Notes under the pieces: model-generated
Databases searched by the model: none
Seen by the model: the letters and a program-made list of their open reading frames with translations, nothing else
What the model was told of the DNA's origin: nothing
Assembly (NCBI GenBank): GCA_934045905.1
Contig: CAKOGZ010000110.1
Location: 1-64,000 of the forward strand
Reading direction: 5' to 3'
From: Leuctra nigra
Lineage: Eukaryota; Arthropoda; Insecta; Plecoptera; Leuctridae
DNA length: 64,000 nucleotides
Translations under genes and position numbers: made by a program
Shown here: piece by piece, positions 34,901-44,001 of the stretch
Layout of the letters: each line of letters starts with the position of its first letter
Position numbering within the stretch: position 1 is the first letter of the stretch

Positions 34901-35294
34901 GATGGATGCACCTATTCTTGGTGTCCAGAATGAGATTATAATGAGAAATAAAATTATATCCAATAAGTCCGACATAATTTCCTGTATCTAAACTGTCCTC
35001 ACAGACAACGAAATTATACGGATAAATATAATTACCTAACTTTAACTGAACTACTGAATATCCTATAACGGGTAACAAATTTCCGGTTACCGAGTAAATA
35101 GGTCTTTCAAACTGGCTAATAGGAATATTAGCTTGCCTAATGACGGACTCATGAATCAAACTCACCTGAGCCCCACTGTCAAAAAGCATAATGTACGGAA
35201 TTTTCTCTAAACTAAAAGGATTAATAATAAAACTCTGAACATTAGGTTTATCTCCCTCTTGCATGAAATTACCTCTATTAGAAAGAAGTCGCAA
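28989..35294 (-). CDS. pol: Gypsy pol polyprotein: PR, macro domain, repeats, RT, RNase H, integrase
   Basis: The frame is open from 35375 and needs a -1 shift from gag; residues are counted from 35294 (a TTG codon). Retropepsin: FDSGA at 38-42 and IGYNF at 111-115. Macro domain about 236-378, like human OARD1/TARG1: KGDLF 243-247, SLAHC 254-258, TK309-310, HKPT 315-318, GCGLD 347-351; Lys310 and Asp351 align with the catalytic Lys84/Asp125 of OARD1. Residues 498-677 are twenty 9-residue repeats (consensus ISAKGAVPI). RT Asp998 and YLDD 1060-1063; RNase H Asp1209, Glu1248, Asp1275; integrase zinc-binding region about 1512-1560 and DDE Asp1589, Asp1649, Glu1684; then a GPY/F-like segment and a Ser-rich tail. 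No stop or frameshift over 2101 codons. Roles of RT, RNase H and IN are established for the class; the role of the macro domain is unknown. Confidence 0.96.
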   Translation of the reverse strand: MRLLSNRGNFMQEGDKPNVQSFIINPFSLEKIPYIMLFDSGAQVSLIHESVIRQANIPISQFERPIYSVTGNLLPVIGYSVVQLKLGNYIYPYNFVVCEDSLDTGNYVGLIGYNFISHYNLILDTKNRCIHQEDNIIPYADNWIGNQLSSVVECPIKTSSVSYSDKSVQVDLDEDQVVKNLACQNLSGNNVVSFDTQSVKNKSETLFTDPEEVSSYQHVNGKSHYQSHPHQYISTEFKLNEIKGDLFNSPNHVSLAHCVSRDMKLSRGIALEFRNRFGNVDRLRKLVQHKNSKVIFQKEKNRFIFYLVTKERYFHKPTLFSLEEALVNLKMLCIHHGIKQLAIPAIGCGLDGFLWNQVRPILIRVFENTNLQITVCHWPLNPPVSFSNDSDFSLEEDLMTKSPLFMLENQKEFGAQKRPLQCSDDFNVPSPLIGCEQADDSITLRNMYNSTLVRNPCGQKNSKRECMKNVSFDFRNNSCKLILVDTPLKPLTSLESCISAKGAVPIISAKGAVPIISAKGAVPSISAKGAVPIISAKGAVPVISAKGAVPIISAKGAVPIISAKGAVPIISTKGAVPVISAKGAVPIISAKGAVPIISAKGAVPVISARGAVPIISAKGAVPIISAKGAVPVISAKGAVPIISAKGAVPRIYAKDAGSTISALGAVPNISARGAVPHDSVYNDSVKFSNNPSDNESDKVDKVESKNIPLKVQVRSVRSQIVLPNTETLVEVNQKRSLFRRKDYEGKKTVLFRPHCNLPLGLRAADALYIENEELKLKILVTNISNVNTEVHEDTLLGHLEIFECDDEIVPDEEIAKEFPLLIAAINSYSATHEPKVEKNQDNLNERFAVLREKCKLVNLPQEEYDAVKDLIRDFANIFYLEGDEIGFCPLIEHRISMNKDVKPVKQAPYRLPFYQREILDKIIQEHLDQGIIEHSRSPWSSPCLLVSKRTPPGEPKEYRLVVDFRKTNLHIIQESTPCPRISDVLDLLGGANYFSAIDLHGAFNNIPIAVEDRPITAFCTASNLYQFCRSPFGLSTSPANFQRLINYVLQDVLNKDCVGYLDDVVVFSKTIEEHVTKLKLVFERLEKAGLKIKPSKCSFLVKECVFLGHSISNKGVGTNPRLIESVVNFPQPKTIGHVRTFIGLTSYYRKYVKKYAEISQPLTELTKKSATFHWSPLHTNSFNLLKKALCTAPILSYPRFDMPFILTTDASGIGIGAILSQNINGEEKPIAYASRKLKPAEKNYQTTELELLALVYGVKQFHVYLAGKHFLAFSDHRALQYLLKLPSHSSRLTKWTLFLSQYSFDLKYIPGSKIPHVDSLSRIPEGDDSFTQQMSSTEICKSILETERLDSESVPEAYVSSKAKRKEKFSKDSKIKEMEEQIKINESSCNEEDFGEISLPYEPKLSDENFIVNSEIGTSTTNESASRVAISQDALKLNLVREELPFEPIMDRYYIKKLQRNDSELSVIIKKLLVDNSCHPLYSLDDDGLLYKIRIPPERHDRLVVPKTMQKHIMKTFHCLPGFAAHSGIHRTQLLLKSRVYWKGMFNDVEEFIKHCVSCQSTKRPVTSERPPLQRFSELSGPGIRYSVDILGPLKTTKKQNRYVLSMVDHFTKWVILVDLPNQSAQAVAAAIVDHLIAEDSTPLEIVTDRGGNFTSNLFNEVCKILTIHHICTSSYHASSNMVERYHRTIRTMLSHYTHEKDWDLLLGMIQFALRTNISTSSGESPFFLTHGRDPRLPYETILSSNRATSEEPVHEFSQRLVTRLQEAFKLTRETLRKNVEIREEYYNRKSKEIRYVPGDLVFVHTPVYDKMSGRKFSKYYSRGPSRIISAKSKVNFEIQDLQTGKIQTVHCARLKHFLSFSPEEYDDNLNLILDESASDSEDLTSNGARLDEPSLELPQDTYHPDDDFIYLPRRTVDQNHDIQQVPDETVNESAVSSNVNKSTPAHSVTPGEVRTPTSGLSNNSPNNSSETNNLMNVSTPMNVSERNDSNSTSLQSQSFSHLVSSTPATGSRSGSQLLATSSIVSSPGSVISSRNEEQMPSNFDFSSGLSISFDSMTDTDVTPPAPELRSQNPHYQLRDLVVHNYAHNPNSDKRYTDKPE
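33276..33816 (-). repeat. 27-bp in-frame minisatellite in pol
   Basis: Twenty units of 27 bp encode the 9-residue repeat. The last residue varies mainly between Ile and Val, with Ser, Arg, Asn and His in single units; the last three units are more diverged. Because the repeat is open in several frames, long mirror frames appear at 33305-33790 and 33361-33921; these are artefacts. Confidence 0.95.
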
Positions 35295-35317
35295 GGAATT
35301 GATTAAACTCTCCTGAC

Positions 35318-36922
35318 TTAATCCGAGACAAACCCCGGGGCTTTGCGAAACCCCATTGCCTGTGGGTTGGTTGAACTATTAGCTACATTTTTATTTTTGT
35401 AATTTTCTGAATTCTGTGAGTTTCCAACCGCACCATTGCAGTTAACTGAAGCTACCTGGGCATATGACCGCATAGCCTGATTTTCTGACTGAGAATTATT
35501 CTGAAGCGACTGTTGAGGTAACAACTGACCACTGGACTGATAATTCTGACCTTGGTTCCACTGAGGAGCTACTTCAGGGCATTCTACTGCTCTAGTGAAG
35601 AGAGGACCCGAAGGGAGGACTTGAGACTGAGGAACCGTTTCCTGGTTCCTTGACTGAGGATTCACTGAATTTCTAGACTGAGAAAACTGACGATTGACTG
35701 ACTGAGATTGATTTGGAAGTGGAGAACGAGCATAATTTTGTTGCTGACCTGTCAACTGATAATAACTAGATGAATTCCTTTGCTCATTATTTCTCTGCCT
35801 CGTGAAACATTCCTCAATATTATGACCGCTCCAACGGCAATAATTACAGACAACAGAATTAATATTCACAGATGGACCACTCTGATTCTGAGAATAAGAT
35901 CGTTGAGTTTTACGACCACCTTGATTGTTTACACTTTGGTCATTAAAACGAGGAGAGGGACAAAACTTGGCAAGATGCCCAATCCCATTACAGATGAAAC
36001 AAGTAATAGAATCTCTAGCTCCAAATGAATTGTTTCGTGACAAATTACGCTGGCCTTGATTCTGTGAACCAAACTTGAGATTTAATGGCTGTTGTTGACT
36101 TGACCCTGACCTAGATCTTTGATCATTACTAAATCTTTGATTTGAACCACCTGACTGCTCGGTTTGTAAAACATTAACTCTTGCCTTACTTATTCTCTGC
36201 CGTTCCACATCCATTGCTAGCTCTAAAGCTTTCTCAATGGTGTCTGGTTTATGCAGAGATATTTGAGAACTGCCACTTTCTGGTCGCAAACCGTTAACGA
36301 ACACGCGGACCAAGCTACGATTAATCAACTCTCGAGTTATCTTTATTTCCTCAGATTTCAATCCCTTGGCCTCGATAGCCAAAATTCCTGCTAACTTCAA
36401 TCGGATTAGGAAATCCTTTGCCAATTCACCGGGCCTCTGACATGTTTTGTAATAACTTTGAACTAAGTCATCGGAAATAGTTTCAGGTTTGTACCACGTA
36501 ATTAGAGCTTTACTAACTACCTTCCACGTCCCCTTTAGTAATTCAGGACTGCTTCGAAAATAGTCAGCAGCAGAGCCAGTCACACGCAACTTCATGATAG
36601 TCAACTTCATTTTATCATCCCATCCTCCTAATTCTCCTGCAGCATTTATAGCTTTAACAAAATCTGTCGACTTAACGGAACCGGGTGCTCCTGTGAAAAT
36701 CGGTACTAGGGGAAGTATACCACCGATGTTTGGTTTTTGACTTCCAATTTCTTGAACGAAAACGGGGACTTGATTTGAATCGAACAAATCTTGTCCTCCA
36801 TCCAGTTGAGGAACGACTCCTGCATTTTCCGCACCAGTTAGATTTCCATTGCTAACGTCATCCACAACTTCATCTTCTGAATCACTCGGCATGATTTTAC
36901 GCTCTTTACAATAATTTAACAC
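35318..36922 (-). CDS. gag: Gypsy gag protein with two CCHC zinc knuckles
   Basis: 534 codons. The N-terminal half has a capsid-like helical region (VPIFTGAPGSVKSTDFVKAI onward, about 90-260), the C-terminal half is rich in Gln, Asn and Ser, and two knuckles follow the CX2CX4HX4C pattern: CFICNGIGHLAKFC and CNYCRWSGHNIEEC. A second Met (MPSDSEDE, codon 11) could be the true start. The stop TAA at 35320-35318 lies inside the -1 pol frame, giving a 58-nt overlap (35375-35318). It should form the virus-like particle that packages element RNA; this is class knowledge. Intact. Confidence 0.93.
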   Translation of the reverse strand: MLNYCKERKIMPSDSEDEVVDDVSNGNLTGAENAGVVPQLDGGQDLFDSNQVPVFVQEIGSQKPNIGGILPLVPIFTGAPGSVKSTDFVKAINAAGELGGWDDKMKLTIMKLRVTGSAADYFRSSPELLKGTWKVVSKALITWYKPETISDDLVQSYYKTCQRPGELAKDFLIRLKLAGILAIEAKGLKSEEIKITRELINRSLVRVFVNGLRPESGSSQISLHKPDTIEKALELAMDVERQRISKARVNVLQTEQSGGSNQRFSNDQRSRSGSSQQQPLNLKFGSQNQGQRNLSRNNSFGARDSITCFICNGIGHLAKFCPSPRFNDQSVNNQGGRKTQRSYSQNQSGPSVNINSVVCNYCRWSGHNIEECFTRQRNNEQRNSSSYYQLTGQQQNYARSPLPNQSQSVNRQFSQSRNSVNPQSRNQETVPQSQVLPSGPLFTRAVECPEVAPQWNQGQNYQSSGQLLPQQSLQNNSQSENQAMRSYAQVASVNCNGAVGNSQNSENYKNKNVANSSTNPQAMGFRKAPGFVSD

Positions 36923-37031
36923 GGAAAGAAATTACTTTGTATCTCGAAAATAAACACGGAGATAAAAAAATTACGTTTCTACACTTTTAACTTATGATAC
37001 CGAAAACGACTGATAAGGTATTGATAAGCTT

Positions 37032-37049
37032 ATCCCACCGCTGCCACCA
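37032..37049 (-). promoter_or_regulatory. Candidate primer binding site
   Basis: Two bases inside the 5' LTR end the minus strand reads TGGTGGCAGCGGTGGGAT. A 5' TGG is expected where a tRNA 3' CCA primes minus-strand synthesis. I did not assign the tRNA. Confidence 0.55.
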
Positions 37050-37051
37050 TT

Positions 37052-38375
37052 TGTAATGTGGCCCTTATAGGGGTAGAATAAATCCCTATACAAACTTGGT
37101 AGATATCCGACTGCCACCAGGTTAATTTATCTAGGTAATAACCGACCTAATATCTCACTGAACTTATAGAATCAAATATAAATACCTGTAGTTGAGACGT
37201 GGAGTACCGAGTTGTGAAACCGGTAAGTGTAGAACGAAACCTCGAAGTAATAATAGAAAAGTTGATTTCCGAACAAAAGTCTTTCTCTGATTTATCTCAA
37301 ATACTTTTATTGAATTTAATAAGAAAATGAAAAGAATATAGAACTGATATTTATCTCGTAAAATTGGGAACCTCAATCTGTCGGGAAGGATTTGTGAAGG
37401 ATTGGCTTAACCAATATTGCTCACCTCAGAATATAGTAGACGTAGAATGTTGATTTCACTTGATTGTTGTATTTAACTTCTTAAGTTACACTTCGTTTTC
37501 TGTTACTTTACACACTTTTGAAATTGAGAACGATTCACAACAAAATATAAATTGTGTGAATGACACTAAACTTCAGGGATATTCCCTTTTTCAAATTAAC
37601 AGAGTATAAAGACTTAAAGACGAATTTAAGTTGAACCTCGAAGATTTAGGCGATCACACTAACAGGTAGTGATGTGAAGAGGAAGGAGGAATAAAAATTA
37701 ACCAGACAAGTTCGCCTGAGTGGTTAAGTTTTTAAACCAGGGAAAAAGAGAAAACCCGTCTGAATCAACAAGTTCGCCTGAATCATCAGAGAGGGTAGTC
37801 TCCTGGAAGAGGAAGTGAATTGAACAAGTTCGCCTGAACAATTAGATGTAAGCTGGTAAAGCATCTCCTTATATACCCAACTTAGAGGACATTCAATATC
37901 ATACCCAGAATCACCCATTTCAAAGATGGAACCTTAGAGGACACCCAAAGTCATTCTAAGCAGAGGTCAATTCAATATCATACCCAGAACCACCCATTTC
38001 AAAGATGGAACCGAGTTTACCATTAACCTTGACCTTGGAGAACTCTTTCTATAAGAAGTGCTTTGCTCTACCATCTTTAAGAATACAATTCAAATTTAAA
38101 AATGAAGCTAACCAATGTCAGAAATGAACAACAAACTTGTCTTCAAAATAAATGAACTTTAAAACCTTTGACTGATCTGACTTGTTAAATAACAATTCTC
38201 AAATAGACTTTTACCTAAACATTGTTCCTTAATTAATCTTCTATCCCCTTCCTTTTCTTAACTGGATCCGGTCTTGTATAGTAATGAATAACTTCAAATT
38301 TGGAAGTAATCTACTGAAAACAACAAATAAAATACCAACTGAATTTAATGATTTTATATGTGTCACTACACCACA
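37052..38375 (-). repeat. 5' LTR (1324 bp)
   Basis: Promoter-bearing repeat for the element, same length as the 3' LTR. The coding-strand edges TGTGGTGTAG and CCACATTACA follow the TG..CA rule. Confidence 0.97.
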
Positions 38376-38380
38376 GCAAT

Positions 38381-39229
38381 CATCTCCTTAGATGTAACAA
38401 TCGGTGCAAATTCAGTGCATTTCATCAATGTATACAGCATCCACATTCATTGCAATCGGCACAATAGAAACAATAAAGTGTCTCCAGCTAACTGAATATA
38501 ATAATACATTTCCAAATCATGTTGCGCAAGCTAATTACTGTTCAAATATTTTTGGGTAGGTATTCCATAATTTGTATTTCATTTTATTTCATTTTTGATA
38601 ATTATTGAATATATTTAATGCAATTCTAATTGGGCATTGACTTCGCATTGACACATCGAGTAAATTTATTCTCTTGAGTTAGTGAAAGATGCAGAGCACA
38701 TGTGTTTATCAACACAATGAATGACGTCATTCTACCCACAGGGTGAAACTGATCCGCTCTCGACTCTCGAGTCGTGTTATCGCTGCGTTGACAGTTAAAT
38801 TAATGTCTTGTACGTGACAAGAAGGAGGGGAAATATTCGCTGCAAATGTGGACTAGAAAATGAGCTGGAAAATTATCATTTGAAGGTTTTAGTACATTTT
38901 TAATTCCCGTTTGAGCAGCAAGCCGATTGACCGATTAATTTCAAATTTTCAGCATGTGTTACCAATATATGCACATTGTTGCTGGACATTTTACTTTTAC
39001 GATATAACAATAATTACGTGAGTTGTGATAGCCTGAAGTTGACAAAAAAATGAAAAGTTTCAAAAATTTTCATGCGCTTTTCCAGTTCAAAAATTTAAAA
39101 AACAAAATGTCCAGCAACAACTCAAATCTGTTATAAGCATGAGAAAAAAAAATTGGAGTGCTCCTGTCAACCGTTCTCCCGGCACAGAAGCATTAAAAAA
39201 GGTCCACCAAAATGCGATGTGAATGCCCA
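38381..39229. other. No gene recognised
   Basis: Unique-looking AT-rich sequence right of the Gypsy element. A palindromic CGACTCTCGAGTCG lies near 38760. No exon of the neighbouring protease could be found here. Confidence 0.5.
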
Positions 39230-39545
39230 CCTTAAACTTACTTTTCTCCATCCCTTGACATCCTCTTGACGCGGTCCACAGGGTGGTCCCTTGGTCAGCA
39301 CCCTCTTGACGCAGTCCTAGTTCAACCCTCGTGACCCTCTCTACATAGTCCTATACCCACCTTCTTGACTCTTTTGACTTATTTAATGTTCCGACCTTCG
39401 CGACCTTCTTGACGTGCTCCATGTGCCACCCTCCGACCTTCTTGACGTGGTCGTACTTCTAACGCCCTCTAGACCAAGTCTAATCTCCTACACCAAGATC
39501 TCTTAACGCAGTTCTAGTTCCAGCGATGTCTATGGACTTCTGTCT
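39230..39545 (+). repeat. Degenerate ~30-bp minisatellite resembling a 3' splice site
   Basis: Loose repeats of CTCTTGACGCGGTCCACAGG, e.g. at 39262, 39301, 39408 and 39440, run into the genuine acceptor CTTGGCTTGGTCCGCAG of the protease exon. Some copies keep CCACAGGGTGG, that is, a decoy AG. Confidence 0.6.
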
Positions 39546-39568
39546 GACCCTCTTGGCTTGGTCCGCAG

Positions 39569-39706
39569 GGTGACTCCGGCGGCCCCCTGGTTCTGGGAAC
39601 CGAGTCTGACTCCAAACAGAACGGCGTCGTCAGCTTCGTCTGCAGCGCCGGATGTGCCAGCAGAAACCCTGCTGGATTCGAACGAGTGACCTCCCATCCA
39701 GACTGA
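39569..39706 (+). CDS. Trypsin-like serine protease, last exon, early stop
   Basis: Plus-strand exon after acceptor GGTCCGCAG. It encodes GDSGGPLVLGTES, the motif around the catalytic Ser of S1 proteases, then GVVSFVCSAGCA (the Gly and Cys of the specificity-pocket region) and RVTSHPD followed by TGA at 39704-39706. In this family Trp-Ile follows here, and the bases after TGA still read IQTNSGI, so TGG to TGA is likely. The C-terminal helix would be lost. AATAAA lies at 39797-39802. No other protease exon is visible in the window; the rest may be left of the Gypsy insertion or absent. Either a pseudogene, a truncated allele, or a sequencing error. Confidence 0.75.
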   Translation, partial: GDSGGPLVLGTESDSKQNGVVSFVCSAGCASRNPAGFERVTSHPD

Positions 39707-39796
39707 ATCCAGACCAACTCTGGAATCACCATCTTGCATAAATCCAGAAGATGTCATGATGTACTGAGAAGGGAATTGAATATGTATACATTGAAT

Positions 39797-39802
39797 AATA
39801 AA
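39797..39802 (+). terminator. Poly(A) signal of the protease exon
   Basis: AATAAA about 90 bp after the premature stop, in the expected place for the 3' end of the protease transcript. Confidence 0.5.
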
Positions 39803-39845
39803 TGTCGATAATATAAAAAAGTATGTTTTGTTTTTAATGTACCTA

Positions 39846-40610
39846 CCCTAGTAGAAATTCTGAGCAGCCACAGAGTGTCCATAGTAGATCCATTTTCGAT
39901 ATCCATTGGTTATCAATTAGAGATCCATTGGGGGCATCCATCGCATAATCAATGTGTCATGGGGATACATGATGGCAACTTCCTATGGCTAACTGTTTTG
40001 TGAGTGCCCGAATATCCATCATAGATCCACAGTAGATCCTGAGGACAGCCACTGTGGAAGCACCCCTATTGCCATGGTGCATCCACTAACATCCATTGAA
40101 GATCCATTACGTAAGTGCCCTAGATCCATGATATATCTTTGAGGCATCCATTGGGTGTCTACAAGTGGCCACAGTGTACCCACAAGAAGCAATTATTGCA
40201 TCCACAGTATATCCATAAACACTATTAAGACTATCCACTGTACATCCACGAACGATTATTATACTATCCACTATGCATCCACGAACTGCCATTAGGCTAT
40301 CCACTGAGAATCCACGTGCGGCCATTAACCTATCCACTGTGCATCCACAAACAGCCATTATACTATCCACTATGCATCCACCAACTGCCATTAGGCTATC
40401 CACTGTGCATCCACAAATAGCCATTATACTATCCACTGTCCATCCACAATAGTCATTTGACTATCCACATTGTATCCATTTAAATCCAATTTTTTATAGA
40501 GCATCCACAAGTGACCATCTGAAGGTCCATGCAGCATCCACATGGCATCTAGGTAAAACCCACACTGCATCCTTGAATGATTATTTAATATACACATGGA
40601 ACATCACTGA
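39846..40610. repeat. ATCCA-rich repeat with 33-bp minisatellite core
   Basis: ATCCA/ATCCAC recurs throughout. From about 40190 to 40450, 33-bp units (GCCATTA..CTATCCACTGTGCATCCAC) repeat about eight times, giving a spurious 109-codon minus-strand frame. A related, inverted block is at 51340-51795. Confidence 0.8.
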
Positions 40611-40997
40611 AAAATAAATCTTTGTGTGAACGTTTGATCAATTTCATAAAAATACTATGCCTATCCCTACTAATCTAATATAACTAATGGAATGATGGCA
40701 TAACGCCAGGTATGCCAGAACCAACTTTGGATTAAGTTAACTATCGATGGTAAGAGGACGTTAGTGAATCGTATTGGCAATGAAATTAGCGCCCAATGGA
40801 TGGATAGGCTGTTTGTTCACTGTAACCATTGATAGCTACACCAAAATTGGTCCTACCAGCCTAAATAACTTTAAGAGAACAGAATAAATCTTAATATTAT
40901 GTTTATTTGTAAGAATTCGTCGAAATGGTTTCACATCAAGTAATCAGGTACCTTACATAACAATTGGAAGGTAATATTAAATCCTAAATATTGTATA

Positions 40998-41216
40998 GGT
41001 ACACTCGGCCAAACAAAACTTGAACGTTGACCAAATTTGAATGACTGCTGGTCATGGCCCATAACCAATCAAAGCTTGTTATTATCATTGAAATGTGAGG
41101 TCACCTACTAGAGTGAGACAATGAGATCGCTTAGACTGACTACTGATGGTGCGTTCTAACATTTTTCAGCCTATCAGATTTATTGAACGTTCAAGTTTTG
41201 TTTGGCCAAGTGTACA
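40998..41216. mobile_element. 219-bp TA-flanked MITE, third copy
   Basis: GGTACACTCGGCCAAACAAA is mirrored by TTTGTTTGGCCAAGTGTACA, flanked by TA on both sides. Same length and end motif as 24938-25156, with a different interior. Confidence 0.85.
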
Positions 41217-42065
41217 TATCATAAATTAGTAAATTACCTATGTTAAATTCAAGATATATACAGCTTTATGATATTTTAGTGTCAGCATCGCTAAATGTAG
41301 TTATAGGACCACAATACTAGGGGAGAATGTTTTTGTGGTTGCAGTATCTAATGGTTTGTCAAATATTGTGAAAGTTTTGGTTAAAAATCAAATGCAAAAA
41401 AATGAATATTTCATGAATTTGATAATCGAGTTTCAAACATGTTACTGCAGCCATGTACACATGTATAGGCTGAACGTTGCTTAAACCTATAAATTACTTA
41501 TTGATAAAGTAGTACACATAAAAAGTACTATATGCCTAGATAGAAAAAGATAGATTTGAGATCAGTTGAAGATTGATGATTGAAATCTCGGTGTAAGCTT
41601 ACTAGCGGTGAGCAAATTTAACAATTAAAAAGTTTACCATAAGTTACAAAGCGTACTTAAAATTGGGAAAAGTTGCTAAATTGGTGCAATTATATAGAGC
41701 TCGTGTTCAATATTTGGTGAATACGTTCATACGAGTTGCTACCAAAAAGATTTGGAGACTACGTTAATGGAGCGCCAGTGAATATGTTTAGATTCATCAC
41801 ATTGTTTAGAAGAGAAACTAAGGAATAACATCTACATTCCCATTTATACTTCAAATAGCTGCTAAGCCACAGCAGTTTGAGTAAAACCATTTTCTGTTGT
41901 TCTGCGATTTTTAAACAGTTCCAGAACCTTTTAAAATGCAGTTGGTAACATACGGCTGGTAGCATGGGTAGCAAATGAATAACCTCCCGTTTACATGGGG
42001 ATCGAAGTGTAAAATATTTGAAGCGTCATTGAAATATTTCCAAAAAACTAAGAGATTCAGAGATT
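41217..42065. other. No gene recognised; one decayed repeat
   Basis: 41759-41974 is related to part of 53823-54462 (GGAGCGCCAGTGAATATGTT versus GCGCGCCAATGAATACACTT), so its frame is TE-derived. The remainder shows nothing. Confidence 0.5.
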
Positions 42066-42071
42066 CATATA

Positions 42072-43514
42072 CAGTAAAACCTCCTTAAATCGAACAACCA
42101 TTAGCCGAAATCCATCATAAATCGAAGTAAACTCAAGTCCCGTCCACAGTATAATCTGTTACATGTTAAAATAAATTATAAACCGAAATTTGCGTAAGTC
42201 GTAATTCGAAGTAATATTTGGCCCCAAGTTGAAATATAACATGTGATTTCAGTTTTTAAATCGAAGTATTTATTTTGTATAATACAATTTTCGGAGAATA
42301 CAGGATTATTTCTATCAAAAATGTCCTCTATTTTTGGAGCAGAGTGTCCGCCTGACTTCCCTCCCATTCCTGCGGCACCCCAGCTGGCACTACCTGCTCT
42401 ATCTCAAAGACAAGTGGGTCTCTCAACAAAAAAACAGACACGGGTGGAGGGTTGAATCCCTGTTTCTAAGAATCTCTGAAAAGGGCTGTAAATAGTCAAC
42501 AACTGACTGCCGGCATAAACATTGGTCATTGAATTATTATTCTGCGTAATATTTAATCTTATGTTTACTTTTAATATGGATGTCCACATAAAATAAATAT
42601 TCTGTCGACTGAAAAATAAACTGAAATCAGTGACTTTTTCAAGAAATCTTCCACCTATTTAATTTTTTTCTCAATCTTTTGATGATTCATAAATGACAGC
42701 GAACAATTATCTTTCCGTTTCTGTTCCATTATTTATTTTTTCAATAACACCACACCTATAGGTAGTTGAATAAATAATAATTGTAAAATCGATTTATTGT
42801 CAAAAATTAAGTGTGTGATTAATTTGTTTAGTATCCAGTCTGCAGATTATATATAATAGGGAAGTCTCATGAAATTTTATTCTAGTAAATTTCTATAAAT
42901 AAACACAAATCATAATGACAAATAAACTTATTACCTGTGAAATCTTAAATTTTCATTCATAAAAATCGAGTTCAAATATCATATGATTTTTGGCGGGAAA
43001 AACGGCCATTAACAAGAATCAGAACTGTGATGTCATTTCCAAGTCTTGAACATTGTGTTGACATGTGGATTCCCTTGTTGCCATGGCAATATAGCAAACT
43101 GTGATGTCATTGCCAATTTTCCTGTTTTTAAATGAGAGGAGATCTATCAAACTTTGTAAATTAATTACATGAGAACTATTCGTCCAACAACAAAAATAAT
43201 ACCACATCTGTGTTCAGCAACATCTCAACTTTCATAAAATAAATATTATTCTGAATTCTAATCTTCACGAGACTTCCCTATTGCGTAAATAATAAGAGTC
43301 CTTTAAACCATTGGAGGCATTGACCCTTCACTAAACAGCTGTCTTCAAGTGGTCTCTAGACCCTTGCGCAGGGGGAGGGGGTAGGTTTACGAGGCTTATC
43401 TTTACTACACGTCTGGAAAACATCATTCTATGAAAATAGTTATAAATCGAAAAATCATGAGTCGAAGTGCTTTTTTTTGGGTCCCTTCAATTTCGACTTA
43501 ACGAGGTTTTACTG
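42072..43514. mobile_element. pogo/Tigger-like DNA transposon, non-autonomous
   Basis: Ends CAGTAAAACCTCCTTAAATC and the mirrored GACTTAACGAGGTTTTACTG, flanked by TA (42070-42071, 43515-43516). CAGTA..ACCTC..TCGAA ends with TA duplication are typical of pogo/Tigger. No DDE transposase remains. Another MITE (42856-43281) is nested inside. Confidence 0.8.
42856..43281. mobile_element. 426-bp MITE nested in the Tigger-like element
   Basis: ATAGGGAAGTCTCATGAA is mirrored by TTCACGAGACTTCCCTAT. Interior has two TGTGATGTCATT modules (43027, 43101) and no coding capacity. Confidence 0.75.
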
Positions 43515-43852
43515 TATTAGTAAACTGTCATTAGAGTGAGTTCAAGGTTGCATCACACAGCCTTGGCTATGATACGTTTATGAATAGTTGATTACTCTGT
43601 AAAACATAAATCTGAATTGCAAGAGAACTGTTTATTAAAAATTTAAGTTTATCACTAGAAGGCACACTAATATAATAAAGGGATGTAATTTTGAATATCA
43701 TCATCAGTTGATCGATTGTTAGTAGGTACCTACCTAGGGACATCCAAGGTACCCTGTGATAATGTATTTTTACAGTCAGTTATCTGTGGAATTAAAAATG
43801 TCAATCTTCTAACCAGATATGATTGAAGTAGACTAGACCTGTCCTCACTATA

Positions 43853-44001
43853 CTAGAAGTTCGCCACGGAAGTCCACGATTTTCTCCATTTGCACTTGAA
43901 GAGGATAGCTACGTCCCGTTCCGTTTGATGATAGCTATCCCTGTGCCTTTCCATTGTCACCGGAATTGAGAAAGGGTCGCTCTTCTCGGAGGGAACCCGG
44001 C
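43853..44001 (-). CDS. Candidate exon, minus strand
   Basis: After acceptor CTGTGTTTCAG there is an open stretch of 48 codons in one frame (VPSEKSDPFSIPVTMERHRD, then RDVAILFKCKWRKSW) to a TAG. Base composition is richer than the surroundings. It is not in phase with the exon at 44612-44434 (which ends phase 0; this needs phase 1) and does not continue its family signature, so it may be a separate gene, an exon after an unseen one, or noise. Confidence 0.35.

Larger units (their letters stand above)
25217..38375 (-). mobile_element. Full-length Ty3/Gypsy LTR retrotransposon with macro domain
   Basis: A 13.16-kb element read on the minus strand. Two 1324-bp LTRs start TGTGGTG and end CATTACA on the coding strand. 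The 5-bp duplication GCAAT lies at 25212-25216 and 38376-38380. Order 5' to 3': LTR (38375-37052), primer-binding-site candidate TGGTGGCAGCGGTGGGA (37049 down), gag (36922-35318), pol (35294-28989), a 2.45-kb noncoding tract (28988-26541), LTR (26540-25217). LTRs differ at about four positions, and both long frames are open, so insertion is recent and the copy may be active. No envelope gene. PR-RT-RNaseH-IN order marks Ty3/Gypsy; clade not resolved. It lies inside or between minus-strand genes and in their orientation. Confidence 0.97.

Noticed and set aside
28989..38375. Endogenous virus with envelope
   Set aside because: No env frame between pol and the 3' LTR; only gag and pol are present, so it is classed as a retrotransposon.
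40107..40436. 109-codon Cys-rich repeat protein
   Set aside because: Translation of a 33-bp minisatellite; related block at 51340-51795 does not keep the frame.
42243..42455. 70-codon plus frame in the Tigger-like element
   Set aside because: Proline-rich end but no DDE or HTH signature and no conserved neighbour.
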